Assembly: GCA_012934845.2 (NCBI GenBank)
Contig: WNNJ02000469.1
Span: forward strand, 241,892-305,891
Source of the DNA: Pomphorhynchus laevis
Lineage: Eukaryota > Acanthocephala > Palaeacanthocephala > Echinorhynchida > Pomphorhynchidae
Direction: 5' to 3'
Length of the DNA: 64,000 bases
Part shown: in pieces, positions 11,800-24,599 of the stretch
Numbering within the stretch: the stretch's first letter is position 1
How the letters are laid out: every line of letters begins with the position of its first letter
Notes under the pieces: generated by a model
Seen by the model: the letters and a program-made list of their open reading frames with translations, nothing else
Told to the model about the DNA's origin: nothing
Databases searched by the model: none
Made by a program: the position numbers and the translations under genes

Positions 11800-14010
11800 A
11801 CATAATCCTTTGTTGCACTTGAAACGGGCAGGCGGCCAAGTGCAAGGGATGCAAATGTGAAATGTGCCTAGGCAAAACGTTCTTGCACAAACTGCAGGAC
11901 ACCAAACTGCTCTAATAAAAGGTACGACTTTATCACTTTATCACAAGAGGGTCAAGTAACATATTTTGATGAGCACGTTATGACAAGGAGTGACCGAGCC
12001 AATAATAAAGTAAACTCTATCAGGATACCCATCAATGGAGGCATCATACACGATAATGCCTCATTTTACAATCCGACTAATATTTATCAAACGGTACTGC
12101 AATGGAGACCAAGTCTATTTCACCTACCTCAATGCTCGGCAAGCAATACGTTCGTGAATATATTAGTTTCGTTTTACGACAGTGTGGCGAATAAAGCTGC
12201 AGATGAAAAATCTGCACTCAAGACAGCAGTCGTGTATTGTCAGCTCATTCTTCAATCCGTGAACTCAAGCAAAGTTTAAGTAACACGCAAGGCTTTACAA
12301 CGGAGGTTGCAACTTTGGCACGAAAAAAATTAGATAATTATTTGAAGAATCCCAGTATTTAGTCGAAATTAGCTTAAAGAGTAACGAAAATTCTCCATGA
12401 AGATTGGAAAAAGGATTCACACAAGGCGATTCCTTCGCGATGGCTGGCTTTGCTATAGCATCGATGCCTCTTATTATGGAAATTCGGAAAGCGGTTCTTG
12501 ACGTCAAACAGCTGTGGTTCGCGGACGATGCAAACTTCGTTGGCCGTATTCGAGATTTACGCACAGTACGGAATATACTAAATAGCATAGGCCCGGAGTA
12601 TGGTTATCACGTGAACATAACAAAAACACAGCTACTCTCACCAACGCCATTAAATCTCTCAGAACTTCCGTCACAACAGATCACTTGTTCAAATGACGGT
12701 ATAAGAATTTTGGGAGTTCCCATTGGAACAGGCGCTTACGTTTTATCAACCACAAGGAATGAATCGCTAAAATTGTCAGCGTTATTGACAAATTGATGTG
12801 CATTGCAGAACTGGATCCTCAAGCGGCATATACTAGCTTAACGAAATCAGTACAATTCAAGTGGACTAATTTCATGAGAACGGTACCATGTGAGCCTACA
12901 TATATGGAGAGCCTATAAAAAGCTTTAGAAGATCGATTAATACCCGCAATAACAAAGCAAAATTTAAACGAGAAGTGGAACTGTATCTTAACATCGCCTT
13001 CAAGTTTGGGAGGACTCGGCATCGTAGATCCGGTGTTTTCTATAACGAGTGTCTATAGCTCATCGTTAGTCCTTAGTGACACCTTCAAGAGCGCAATATC
13101 CGGTAACAAATTACGCGATCTACAGACGAACACCTTGAAACAGTTGGCCACACAACTTCATAATGAATTCACCGTGCGACTTCAGCAGACACTGGCGCAG
13201 TGTGATGGAGTAGTGTCTCGAGTGATTTCACATGCATTAAGAGACTGAGCATCTGCATGACTGAGTTCATTGCCACTTGTCTAGCACTATTTTCAGCTAA
13301 CTACGAACAAGTTCAGAGATGGGTTATGTGCAAGATATGGGTAGACTCAAGGCGAACTGGTAGGGACAGAATGTAAGTGCGGTAAAATCCTCAATGTGAG
13401 TCACGCTTTGGCATATAAGCGTGGCGGACTAACTATAATTCGCCATGGTGCTATTCGTGACATAATCGCAAAAGCTCTTTCAGAAATTTGTTCTGGTGTT
13501 GAAGTGGAACAAGTGCTATCTATGGTCCCAAATGATATAGACTTTGATGTTCCCACGACATCGCGTGATAATAATGCACATTTAGATGTAATATGCAGTG
13601 GCTTGAAAGGCAGTCGATTTGAGTTAACGTTTTTTGACGTGAATGTATTCTCAATCCATGCACAATCGACTGTCAGCAGAAGCCTCGATGCGTCCTTCGA
13701 ATTCAATGAAAATCGTAAACATGCAAAATACAATGAAAGAGTGAAGAAAATCGTGCAAAATTCGTCCCTCTGATATTTTCAACTTCAGGTAGCATCGGAA
13801 AGGAGGCGATCAAAGTTCTAAAGACAGTTGCAGCGAAATATGTAGGCAATGCTAGCCTACGCAATGTCACCTATGGAGACGCCCTCGTCCTACATAAAAG
13901 GAAAATAAGCTTCGAGCTGGTCCGGGCCGTCTCTGCCTGTTTACGAGCCCAGAAATCTACGCGTCGAAATCCGGTGCAGAACGGCATATATCGCCGCGAA
14001 CAAATAGAAT
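11800..14010 (+). mobile_element. LINE relic with restriction-like endonuclease (copy B)
   Basis: Same family as copy A. The N-terminal Cys-rich module is visible near 11818-11870 (NGQAAKCKGCKC). RT blocks at 12404-12796 include FTQGDSFAMAGFA and the catalytic WFADDAN, followed by SIGPEYGYHVNITKTQLL. A thumb-like part GGLGIVDP starts at 13006. The endonuclease part (13396-13773) has LDVICSG..FFDVNVF and RKHAKYNERVKK. The frame is interrupted repeatedly and the front half of the RT is missing, so it is dead. Confidence 0.82.
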
Positions 14011-14220
14011 ACTGACATCGTTTTGTGTAAAAATTGAATAATATTGGGACTCATTTGCGAGTAACCCCGAATTGTTATTTATACGAATAAATTCGACACA
14101 TTCAAAAAAATTATATTTTCGACAACATCAAGAGCTTAAACAGCTCGAACATGTTGGTTCACAACAGGGAAAACAGAAGAAAAAATAAAAATTAAATAAA
14201 TAAACGAAATAATGTGCAAT

Positions 14221-17200
14221 TCAGGCATGACGACAGCGATTCCTGAGGTAATTTCGTAACCGTCGTTTAAAACTATCCTGGTTACCATTTATCGTCACAG
14301 CAGGTAGACCATTCCAGATAGATACAATTCTATCATGGATTATTGATATTCGTTTACTGCAGGCTCGTCTTCTCTTTAGCATATAGTTGTGACCACGTAT
14401 GCGATCGTTGGTTCTGAGACCAAACGTGTCCTTGCAACAGTGGCCTGTGATGGTCAAGCACTTCCACACGAACATCAGATCATTAAATTTTAGTGAAATT
14501 TTCACCGGGGAACGTTAAGACAGCGCAGGCGTTCCTCGTAAGGTAACGAACGTATGGACCGCACCAAATGTGTGCACCGATGGAGAATGTGTTCGTAAGC
14601 GTCCAGCTCAAGCTGGAACTGAGGGTAAGCAACGACGGATCCATACAGCATGTGTGGGAGTATTGCGCATTGGTAAAGGGTACGCCATCATACATAATTA
14701 AGATTACCGAACACCCTACGTACTAGACCGAGGAGGCGAACGCACTTGCTTATAACATGATCGACATGAGAGCGGGAACCTAAGTCACTAGTTACAATCA
14801 CACCCAGGTCCGACATTTGCGAGACCTTTACAATCTGACAGCCATCAATTCGATAGCTACCGCTGAAGGTCCCTTTTCCAATATGTAGATGGAAACATTT
14901 CGCAGTGTTCACTTTGAGTCCGACAGCATTGCACCATCGAGAAACAATCTCGACATTTTTCTGGAGTATAGTTACATCACTGGGACTATTCAATGAACGC
15001 CATATTTTGAGGTCGTCAGCGTACAGAAGACTGAATGTATTACTGAAGGGATTGAGTTGATGTAGACGTTGAAGAGTAGTGGGCTGATTACACACCCCTG
15101 AGGAAACCTACAAACATAGGACGCCATTCAGACAAGACACCGCCGATCTTGACTGCGAAGAAACGAGATGTTAGGAATGAATGCAGTGATATATGAATAG
15201 GACCTCTGATACCGTAGTGCCATAGTGCTGAGAGTATAATGTTATGTTTCACACAGTCAAAGGCTTTAGACAGATCTAAGAAAAGCACATCGAGTCCAAC
15301 ACCTGATCGCATGGAATCAACTTAACTGTGTCTTGATGTTGCAAGATTGGTGATCGTAGATCTGTTCTTCCTGAAGCCATGTTGTACATCACTGAATATA
15401 TTGAGACTTTCAAGGTGGAAACGGAGAGCTTTATCAATTAGTTTTTCGAGAACTTTACAAGCCACACAAGTGAGACTGATAGGTCGGTAATTATTCACAG
15501 AAGTACGTTCGCCCTTTTTAAACGGTGGAAGAACCAGAAACTTCTTCCAGTCATTAGGAAGTACGCCGCTAGATATCGAGCACTGAAATAATTGAAAAAA
15601 GCGGTCTACATAAGATATCAGCTGATTCATAAAAATGTAAGGGAGGCAGTCTGTCAGGACCAGCAGCAAGTGAATTCGGCAGCTGTCTCAGTACTTCCAA
15701 CACGTCTCGCTTGCTGAAATCAAATACGCATGATCTATGATTCGGGAGACCAGAGGACCGGGTATAGTTGCTAGATGAAGGGACCTCGGATGTGATATTT
15801 GAGTAGTGAATACTGAATTCCTCTGCTATAAGCTTCGGGTCATTCAGAATTGTCACTTGTACGTTGGCTAGACATGGAATTATATTTCCGGTCTTCATAT
15901 GGGACCTGAGATGTTTGAAGAAACGGGATGAGTTGCCCACGCAACAGCGGCAGAGGGAATCAATGAAATGCTTGAGCTTGGAACTTATTAACAATGTTGC
16001 AAAGTTTCTTGTCTGTTTGTACAGTCGGTAGGAACAATGGCCATTTTTAAATTCTTGGAATTTGCGGTCACGCAACTTTATGGCACTGTTGACCTGACTA
16101 TCAATCCAGGGTGGACGAGAGGCAACACTAGATGATCATTTAACCGGGCTACGATAGCTAATGGCAGCATGTAGAGTACACTTGAAAAATTTCCATGCAA
16201 ACTCAATTCCGTGTAGTGAAGGATCTGGCCATACTACTCGGAACAGCGACTCTCAGTTTAGCATAGTCGGTTTTGTGCATATTTATGGAGTGGCATGAAG
16301 TGCGAGAACGACCCATTAGAGAAGACCGAATTGATAAAAGACGGTGATCGCTGCAGCCGAGAGGAAGAAAGTACTCTATAAGATTGACCATATGCTCACT
16401 ACAAGGGAGACATAGATCTAAAATTGATCGACTTGATCCTCGAACACGAGTGAATTCCCTTACATGCTGAGTAAGGTCGAGAAAGATGAAGGTATCTAAT
16501 AAGCTTGAAGAGTTGACGTCACAATGAGAAGTGGGGATCATCAAGTCCTAATCGATGTGCGGCATATTGAAGTCGCCCAGAATCAATTTAGGTGAACCAG
16601 ATGATGCGTGCATGAGTAATGAATTGCAAATATCCGGGACGGGCGACGAAGGGGGCGATGGAACATGCCCTATAGTGAAGGCACCAATTACAGTGTCCCT
16701 AGAAGTGAATCACAAAAAGTCAGAGCTGATATCTTGCCCACATGAAGACTCAATCGTTTTGAAAAATAGGGGATCTTTAGCATAAATAACGACTAGACGA
16801 TGAATAAAGTACTAGACGATGGGTGCCTTGGTGTGTCGACCACAATAACAGAGCGTAAATTGTTTACATAGCAGAAACGCTCGTTTCTGCTCTGGGATGG
16901 GAAATGGCAGCACCAGGTGAAAACGGGTTCGGTTTTACGTGGAATGAGGTAGAAATTCTTTGTCGCACCACCCGAAAATCCTTAATGGTTAATTTCGTAT
17001 GACCAGTTCCGATTCTTCGACGCAACTCTAATTTAGACTCTCTTAACTTTAACCTGTCGTCATAAGAAAGGTCTATAAAGATCCTAATAGGAGAGCCTTT
17101 CAGATGGTACGAATGTGAGACTATGGTGACACAATCATCGGGCGAATGGAAAATCACTTTTAACAGCATTGGACCTCCCTCGGACTTGCGCTTCCCTAGT

Positions 17201-17791
17201 CTAAAGACATTGCGAACACGGACTTCCACTGAATTTGGAAGGCATGAGGAGACAACATGGAAAAGAATCAATTTTACGGCCTGTACATCATGGTGGATTC
17301 TTTTCGAATGATTGGAGGACTTTGACTCAACTACATTTGCTAAAAGGAGAGCCTGATAGCGATCGTAACTACGTTTAGTAGCGCTTGATCTAGCAGGCAC
17401 ACCAAATCCGCCGCACAAACTAGTCCCAGAATCAACAGGATCGGCGGTAGCTTTGTCCGTATATTCGACTCCACTTAAGTGTGCCGTATTGCTTAAACGA
17501 GCAGGCAACCGTGGAAGCGAATTGCCCAAAGTTGCTATGGCTGAGAGCCCTACAGAAGAGTCTGGTGCTGGGACTTGCAACCAACGTAAGGTAGAGAATT
17601 TTCGGCTGCATGCAAGGACAGCAGTGGAAAGTGTGTTGGTGGATCTGATGTTCGTGTGGCTCGGTCACTCGACGCCTCAGTCGGTTGCGTCACATGCGAC
17701 TTGAACTCTCTATACTCAGTTGTGAGATCATGAGGATTAACATCGGTTCAGATGAGGTAGTACTTCCAGACGTACGTTTTCGTCGGCCCAT
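14221..17791 (-). mobile_element. CR1-like LINE relic with ORF1, endonuclease and RT (copy D)
   Basis: The most complete LINE here. ORF1 begins at ATG 17791 (MGRRKRTSGS) and continues in another frame at 16864-17580, with an RRM-like RVRNVFRLGKRKS..PMLLKVIF and IDLSYDDRLKLRESKLELRR typical of CR1-type ORF1. The apurinic endonuclease is marked by LILGDFNMPHID at about 16545-16575 and LPLGCSDHRLL near 16360. RT (14688-16075) has LAAGPDRLPP, NYRPISLTCVACKVLEKLI, HGFRKNRST, DLSKAFDCVKH and YADDLKIW. The C-terminus (14221-14505) has DRIVSIWNGLP, shared by this clade. Frameshifts and stops divide it. The 3' end is near 14100-14220, next to copy B in the opposite orientation. Confidence 0.85.
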
Positions 17792-18950
17792 TTGTCATTC
17801 GTTGTAAGTAGTTATGTAAGTTTAATTAATCAAAGACTTTAACCAGTCAAATATGACAGTGTCCAAAGTGTGTGTAGTTAGTCTTTGCTGTAATTTGCAT
17901 GAACACTTAAGTTTTCTTTGTAAGTTGTTACTGATCAAGAATATCAGTAATATCTCAGTGCTTTGATTGTAAGTAGTTAATTATTCTGTGTTAGAGCTCT
18001 TATAATTTTTTGTTCTTATGAAACTGTTCTTTTTTGTTTTGATGATGAAATACATTTAATCATCATTAAAAAATAATTAATAACTTTCTACAGTGTGACG
18101 GATAATCAAATGCTTTTTCATTCACGTAACTAGAATTATATGCTTTATAATAACTTAAAAAGGATTAAATTTCGGGATTATATGTTTATATTATAAAAAT
18201 ATTCTAATATTATATATCATATAATATTTATATTATATAAATGATATTATATTATATTTAATATTATATTATCAAATACTTTTCATACCTAAAAGAATAT
18301 CAAATACTTAAGAGAATTAAGAATTTATTAATGTAAAAACAGTCATATAACTTTATGTGTAGCAAATATCAAATCTTTACGCCTAATGCGCTTTTCTTCT
18401 TACAGTCGATTATCGGTAGCATATTTTACCTCTCAATGAAAGGAGAATAAATTCCCTTCTTATGGGAAGCATATTTTACATTTTAGTCTAACCGGTTTAG
18501 CATAGTGAACAATTAAATCACAACAACCATAAAATTTATTTGGTTGAATATTTATTCGATTAATTGAAAAAATAAATTAAAAAATAGAATTGGCATGGAA
18601 AATACTAATAAAATTATTTGATTTATACAACCTACACATAAGAAAACGAACAAAATTCACTAATATTTTTTTACGTTAAAAATTTTTACATATCTTTTAA
18701 TTAATTTATGATATACTCATCATTATTAAATTCTTTATAATTATTTCTTAAAGCCTTTTTAAAAATCTATAACGCTGTTCTAGTCGACGATTATTTCAGT
18801 AAAAGTATAGGGCACCCAACATAAACGCGTTGATCATATACCTACTCAAAATAACATTTAATAATATCCCCGTCAGAATAATTTTATTTTATTTTTACTA
18901 ATTTACAAATTTTGACATGACCGATTAGTACAACCTAATTCCGAAAACAT
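17792..18950. other. 5' flank of LINE D and AT-rich DNA
   Basis: 17792-18060 is probably the 5' UTR of copy D, with repeated GTAAGTAGTTA-like pieces. 18060-18950 is AT-rich with nothing recognised. Confidence 0.4.
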
Positions 18951-18951
18951 A

Positions 18952-20211
18952 TCATAGTATCCTTATTTGTCTCTTCCGCTTTTCCGCAAGATAACAAAAT
19001 GATTTAGTATGGCTTCCGTGTTTGCGAAATCTGTAATAAATGACATTGCTTTTCGTTGGGTTTAACGACAGACTTAACTTAGACAAACGTCTTGAAATCC
19101 CATTTAATGCATATTTCAGTCTGTTTTCGAATATATTATTAGACAAGGAGTCCTTTTGTACACTACTGATATACAATCGGTGTAGATAGTATCACTAATG
19201 TTCCTATTCCAGAGTCCATTTAAGACTTCCCTTGTCGTAATCATGTACAACATTGGCGACAAAGGGTACTCTTGAGGCTTTCTCTCTGGTAGGTTATAAA
19301 AATGGCATTTGTCGTCTTCAGGATAGAAGTGCATGCTCTCTAAAATTCCCCGCACTTGACGCAGAATGTTCAGTGGAACATAATATTTTTTCAACGTTTC
19401 CGTTACTGAGTCGATTGTGGGGTTGTCAAAAACCGCAGACACGTCCAGAAAATACAGTAGCGCCGGGCGGGAATTCTTGGTGATAAAACCCTGTAAGGCC
19501 CTGACTGCTTTTACAGTTTCCCTACCACTACGAAACCCGTAAATGTAGTCACCCAACAATTCTCGATATTCGTAGTGGCGAGCCAGGTATCTTGTCAGAG
19601 CTTTATCATAGATCATCACTATATTATTGGATTTAGTAATTGGTGTCGTGTCCTAAGCCGTTTATGCCCATATACTCTTTGGAAAAAATATCACAATTTC
19701 CGAGTGCAATAGCTAGAAGTTTAGCGGCGATTTGCCTTCGGGGTTTCTCGTTGATCAACTTGGTTGCAACAGCACTTGCCGGATGGCATTTAATGAGGCC
19801 ATAGATATAATCGGCCACGCATCCAAAAGATCTTCAAGTGTAACCAATGTGTCAATATGATGAAGAACAAGCTTAAATCTCGTTTTAAGCTGCATGCCCT
19901 CTGAGCATATATTTGCATTTGATACATGTTTTTAGTTTATTTGATTACAATCCAAAAGCCTTTTGAAACGATCCAATTGGAAGCTGTTGCTTTCCAAAAC
20001 CGAAAGACATTCTTTCTATCGAAAGTCTTGTAACGCGAGAGCTTACTTGCATCATGCTCCAACGAATCTTCATCAATTTGATCTTAAAGTTGGCGCATGA
20101 TAAACTTCTCTGAGCGGACGGATTAGGATGAGCTCTGAATCTCCGAATAGTTTTTTTCATTTGCAAGAACTTTGTATTGTACTTTGACAATGGCGGTCGT
20201 TTTGCCATCAA
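18952..20211 (-). mobile_element. R1/I-like LINE reverse transcriptase fragment (copy E)
   Basis: RT pieces of a different LINE clade: YIYGFRSGRETVKAVRALQ, LLYFLDVSAVFDNPTIDS and QEYPLSPMLYMITT at 19116-19619, then FENRLKYALNGISRRL and SLSLNPTKSNVIYYR at 18952-19176. The normally catalytic YADD box is not intact (YTDC). The upstream pieces at 19633-19818 and 19945-20211 look like the linker before the RT. It is truncated at both ends and dead. Confidence 0.7.
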
Positions 20212-20389
20212 GTGTTTATTTGCTGAGTTAAATAATTCAATATCAAAATTATAAAAAAAATATTTCTTACAAACACAATTGTATATTTATAAAATTTGAA
20301 CTAAAATCATTAAAATTATTTATTTTATCATTTACATATTATTATAGAAACGAAGAAGAACATATCCTTTATTTGATTAAAATTCTATA

Positions 20390-20414
20390 TTTCGATAGCT
20401 CCTGCTATCATCAG
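20390..20414 (-). ncRNA. Hammerhead-ribozyme-like motif
   Basis: On the minus strand: CTGATGA, a hairpin (AGC-AGGA-GCT core), then GAAA, followed 20 nt on by an AATAAA-like tail. CUGAUGA-stem II-GAAA is the conserved half of a hammerhead core. Stems I and III cannot be verified by eye. Confidence 0.45.
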
Positions 20415-21104
20415 GATTACAAAATTTTTTTTTCACAATTTTCCCACTGTGTTTCCAACATTTATACAAAAATACCAGCATTGATGTGCCCCGCATTTCT
20501 ACTTAAAAGAAAAGAAAATACCGAGAAACAAAACAATCATACACTAAAATTTTACACACATTTTAAAAACAACAAAATAAAGAAAAAAGCACAGAATCAT
20601 AAAACGAAATAAAATTAAAATCATAAAATAAAAAAAATACGACAAAAAAATACGATTTTTTTAATTTAATACGAATTTATTAAACATAATGTAAAAGTAG
20701 AGTAATAAATTATAATTTAATCTAAAGTATAATTTAATCTAAACCAATATAATCTAAGAAATTTAAACTAATATAATTTAAACCGTAATTTATAAAAAAA
20801 GAACCTAATTAAATGCTTAATAATAAATCCGATTGCAACCTTAAATTAAATTATAATTAATTATTCCAATATTACATTATTTTAATTTTTTCAATTCGTT
20901 TTTTTTTCTAATTGTATTATTATTTTGTTTGGTTTAGATTAAATTATAATTCATTACTCCACTTTTAAATTATTTTTATTATTAAATTCGTATTTTTTGT
21001 CACTTATTTTATTATTTTAATTTTATTTTGTTTTATGATTCTGTTTTTTTCTTTCTTTTTGTTGTTTTAAAATGTGTGTAAAATTTTAGTGTACAATTGT
21101 TTTT

Positions 21105-21740
21105 GTGGCAGCAACGGCGGCACAATCAATGGGCAATAGCTCATGCAACCTAACCGCAAACAGTGACCAATCGCCATCACTAAACACACGTTGAGTGGCG
21201 TCCTAACAATTGACTATAAGTAACGCATGTTGTGACATTAAGTGTTTTAATGGCCTCGCGTCATGAAGTTAACGCGAGGCCACGACAATTCGACGTACAT
21301 CAGGCAGTGTGGGTACGAAACCAACTGACTAGAAAATGGCGGCCTGGATATATAATAGACCGGACTGGGAGGGGTTCATATGTGGTATAGTAAACACCAA
21401 AAATGGAGAACGACGAAGACATGCAGATGATCTAAGAACAAATAAAGAGGTGAACAGGAATAGAGGAGTAACCGAAATAACAGGGAGTGAGAAACTTAAT
21501 GATCATATACCTTCGGAGACGATTCGGAGGGGGACGAGGTGTCGGAAAAAACCAGTCAGGTGCGATGAACTTGCAGAAGAGTGGGAAAAGAGAGATGTGG
21601 CAGCAGCGGCACAATCAATGGGCAATAGCTCATGTAACATAACCGCACACAGTGACCGACCGCCATCACTAAACACACGTTGAGTGGCGTCCTAACAATT
21701 GACTATAAGTAACGCATTTTGTGACATTAAGTGTTTTTGT
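21105..21740 (+). mobile_element. Ty3/gypsy-like LTR retrotransposon fossil
   Basis: A small relic of the 3' end of a pol region, with an integrase C-terminus-like part (ERRRHADDLRTN) followed by a basic tail (RRGTRCRKKPVR). A repeat of about 140 bp at the ends (21105-21250 and 21597-21737) flanks it. A 10-bp perfect stem (GGCCTCGCGT and ACGCGAGGCC) lies at 21251-21281. The copy is broken and most of the element is missing. Age is unclear; the two end repeats are still similar. Confidence 0.6.
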
Positions 21741-22176
21741 GGATGCAGTAAAAACTTTGTTTAATTGTGTTATGGCAGTTTTGCTTCTCGGTAATTTCTT
21801 TTTCTTTTAAGTAGAAATGCGGAGCACATCAATGCTTGTATTCTTTTGTATAAATGTTGCAAACACCGGGAAAAGAGAAAAATTGTTAAAAGTAAAATTG
21901 ATTATAGAATCTTATATTGAAAAGATCTTATAAATTAAGATCTTTAGATTTATAGATCTTATTAAATCTTAAAATTCAATATTTTTGGCAATATTAAAAT
22001 AATATTGCCGAAAACTAAATTTAATGCTTTATAATAAATCCGATTACATCATAAAATTAAATTATAATTAATTATTCCAATATTACATTATTTTAATATT
22101 TCAATTCGTTCTTTTTTCTAATTGTATTACTGTTTTAGAAGTTGACGAGCAAGAAAACATAATTTATTTAATGAAT

Positions 22177-22204
22177 TTTCGAATGCAACTGCATTCATCA
22201 TCAG
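22177..22204 (-). ncRNA. Hammerhead-ribozyme-like motif
   Basis: On the minus strand: CTGATGA, then GAATGC-AGTT-GCATTC as a perfect 6-bp stem with a 4-base loop, then GAAA. A tail with AATAAA follows. It lies in the 125-bp piece that splits the direct repeat. Activity is not shown. Confidence 0.5.
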
Positions 22205-22433
22205 ATTGTAATTTGCTAGAACAGTTATAAATTTATAACTGTTCTAGCAAATTACAATGTATTATTATTTTGTTTTGGTTTAGATTAAACTATAATTCAT
22301 TACTCTACTTTTAAATTATTTTTATTATTAAATTCGTATTTTTTGTCACTTATTTTATTTATTCAATTACAAGACTGTAGCCGTAGGGCTGTTTTGTCTG
22401 ATCACATAAAAAAAATTGAAAAGAAAAAGAAAT

Positions 22434-24460
22434 TCAACATTCCTCCCAAGGATAACGATCCGGTATAGACTGTGAGTTTGTCTCGCACAGCCATTGCTCC
22501 ATCCTCCGCATGAACTGCTGTCTACTCTGAATAGCGACCATATCCTCCGGAAGTAAGTTCCACATCCTCACCGCCCGGTGCGATAGGCGACTGATTCTAG
22601 ACAGCTTCCAATGGTGCAGCGTTTTCACAGTCAAAGAGTGGCCCCGATTCGTATCACGTTTGTTCCGCTGGATACAGTTTGCCGGCCACCCATCACGTCC
22701 GAGTAACATATCTCTAAAGCATAATATGTCGCTACACACTATCGCAGACCGAACCGACGGTATGCCTATCTCTCGCAAGCGATCCCTATAAGAATAACTA
22801 CTCGGAAAACGACAGCACCTTGTCAACCTGCGAAAAACATTTTCTAAATCATTCAGCTCGCCTAGCGTGCACGGAAATGTTGCTGGTGGGCAGTATAAAA
22901 GAATGGGCCTAATTATTGAGTTGTACATCACTTTAAAACAAAACACAGATGGGTAACGAAAGCACTTACGAAGCACATAGCAAAATTGTCTGGTCGACTG
23001 AATAATCCTGTCTGTGTTTGGACGACTCTTTAACGATTCGTGCACAAGTACACTTAAGTCTCTAGTGCACTGTACCTGCTCAATTGGCTAACCACCTAAT
23101 CTATACACAAAAGAAAATTTCTTAACTCCTAAGTGCATGTGACTGCACTTTGATGTATTCAAAAGCAAGCCCGTCATCCTGTTCCATATGCTTATAGTGT
23201 CATGGTCATCTTGAAGCTCTAAACAGTTATCATATGAACGAACACACTTCCATAACTTCAGGTCATCCGCAAACGCTAGTACATCACATTCTAATCTTAC
23301 AAGTAGATCCTGAAGAAAAATATTGAATAACATGGGTCCCAGGACCGATCCCTGAGGAACACCTGCGTACGTATTTCGTGGAGGAGAAAGGCTAATCCCT
23401 AGCCTAACTTGATATGATCGACCTTTCAGGAACGACTCGATCCAACGAACTACACTCGGATCAATCCCGTATTGAGCCAACAGTAAGAGCAAAAGATCGA
23501 GCGGTACTCATTCGAACGACCTACTAAAGTCAATGTAAATTACATCAACCATATCTCCGTTTGCAACTATGTCTGTCCAACTTTCAGTGCCGTAATTAGA
23601 TTGCTAAGGCAGGACCTGCCGGTGCGAAAGCCATGCTGAGATGGGTGTAGTAGCTTATCTCGTTCCATGTGAGTGGTAATGTGTTTATGCACAAACCTCT
23701 CGGGGAATTTGCATACAATACTCGTCAGGCATACTGCACGATAATTGAACTGATCATCTCTGCTACCCTTTTTATGAATGGGGATGACGTAAGATTGTCT
23801 TCAGTGATCAGGGATGCGCGAAGTATGTATCGACATGTTAAACATCTCTGATAGTAGCGATGCTAATAGATCATGAAGATTCCGAAGGATAAAGGGGTGT
23901 ATACCGTCTGGGCCGGCCGAAGTATATTGTGACAACCCGTGCAGTTCCCGCGAAACCTCAGCCGGGTGAACAAGCGGCATATACGACGTGAATGCCTCAG
24001 GAGTGTGTGCTATACGGAAGCCTTTAGATGGCGTGGAACAATCAAGTTCCGACGCTGTCGCTAGCACACTCACGATTTCATCAGGTTTTCGTACAATTCT
24101 GCCCCCATGATTTAACACTGTGATTGATTGAATCATTTTTTTATTTTGATTCACATACCGCCAGAATGGTTCGGAAGAAGTTCGATATGATGATATTATT
24201 CCAGCTTCATACCTTTGTCTTTTTATTTTTTTATAGAGCTGAAACGACGACGATATTGAAGGTATTCTGACCGAAGACCCTGAATTTTCAGAGATGACTT
24301 AAAAGTTTATTTCGCATCTTCAAAATGTCAAGTAATTCATGATCAAACCACGGAGGTTTAAGTTTCGAAGAGAATTGTACGGTTTTCAATGGGGCTACGC
24401 GATCCGTAAGATAGTTGAGAGAAACAAAGTTTTCCAATCATCGATATCACTGACATACAA
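22434..24460 (-). mobile_element. CR1-like LINE relic (copy F)
   Basis: RT and C-terminus of a CR1-like LINE, distinct in sequence from copy D. 23801-24154 carries QYTSAGPDGIHPFILRNL and, upstream, the RYVNQNKK junction. 23088-23492 carries AGVPQGSVLGPMLFNIFL and the catalytic FADDLKLW. 22434-23045 carries the CR1-type tail FKVMYNSIIRPILLY and RAVRMWNLLPEDMV. The frame breaks between segments; the 5' half including the endonuclease is absent. The stop is followed by a short A-rich 3' region at about 22400. Confidence 0.82.
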
Positions 24461-24599
24461 AATACGCTCTCAAGTCAAAAAATTGGCATTCGTTAGGTTT
24501 TCTAAACAACCAATAGCCTATAATTCATTTAAAAATATTATAAATGGCATCACAAATCTTAAGCGTCTGAAAAAATGTCAATATCAATGACATTTTTGT

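Larger units (their letters stand above)
20426..22370. repeat. Nested inverted and direct repeat complex
   Basis: 20426-20540 recurs inverted at 21774-21887 with high identity. 20640-20730 recurs inverted at 20935-21005. 20866-21030 recurs directly at 22066-22370, where a 125-bp hairpin piece (22134-22258) splits the copy. The arms enclose the LTR-retrotransposon relic. The structure reads as a foldback/MITE-like element with later insertions. Confidence 0.65.

Noticed and set aside
17123-17311. Plus-strand ORFs at 16555-17704 as genes
   Set aside because: They are antisense shadows of the CR1-like LINE ORF1 and endonuclease.
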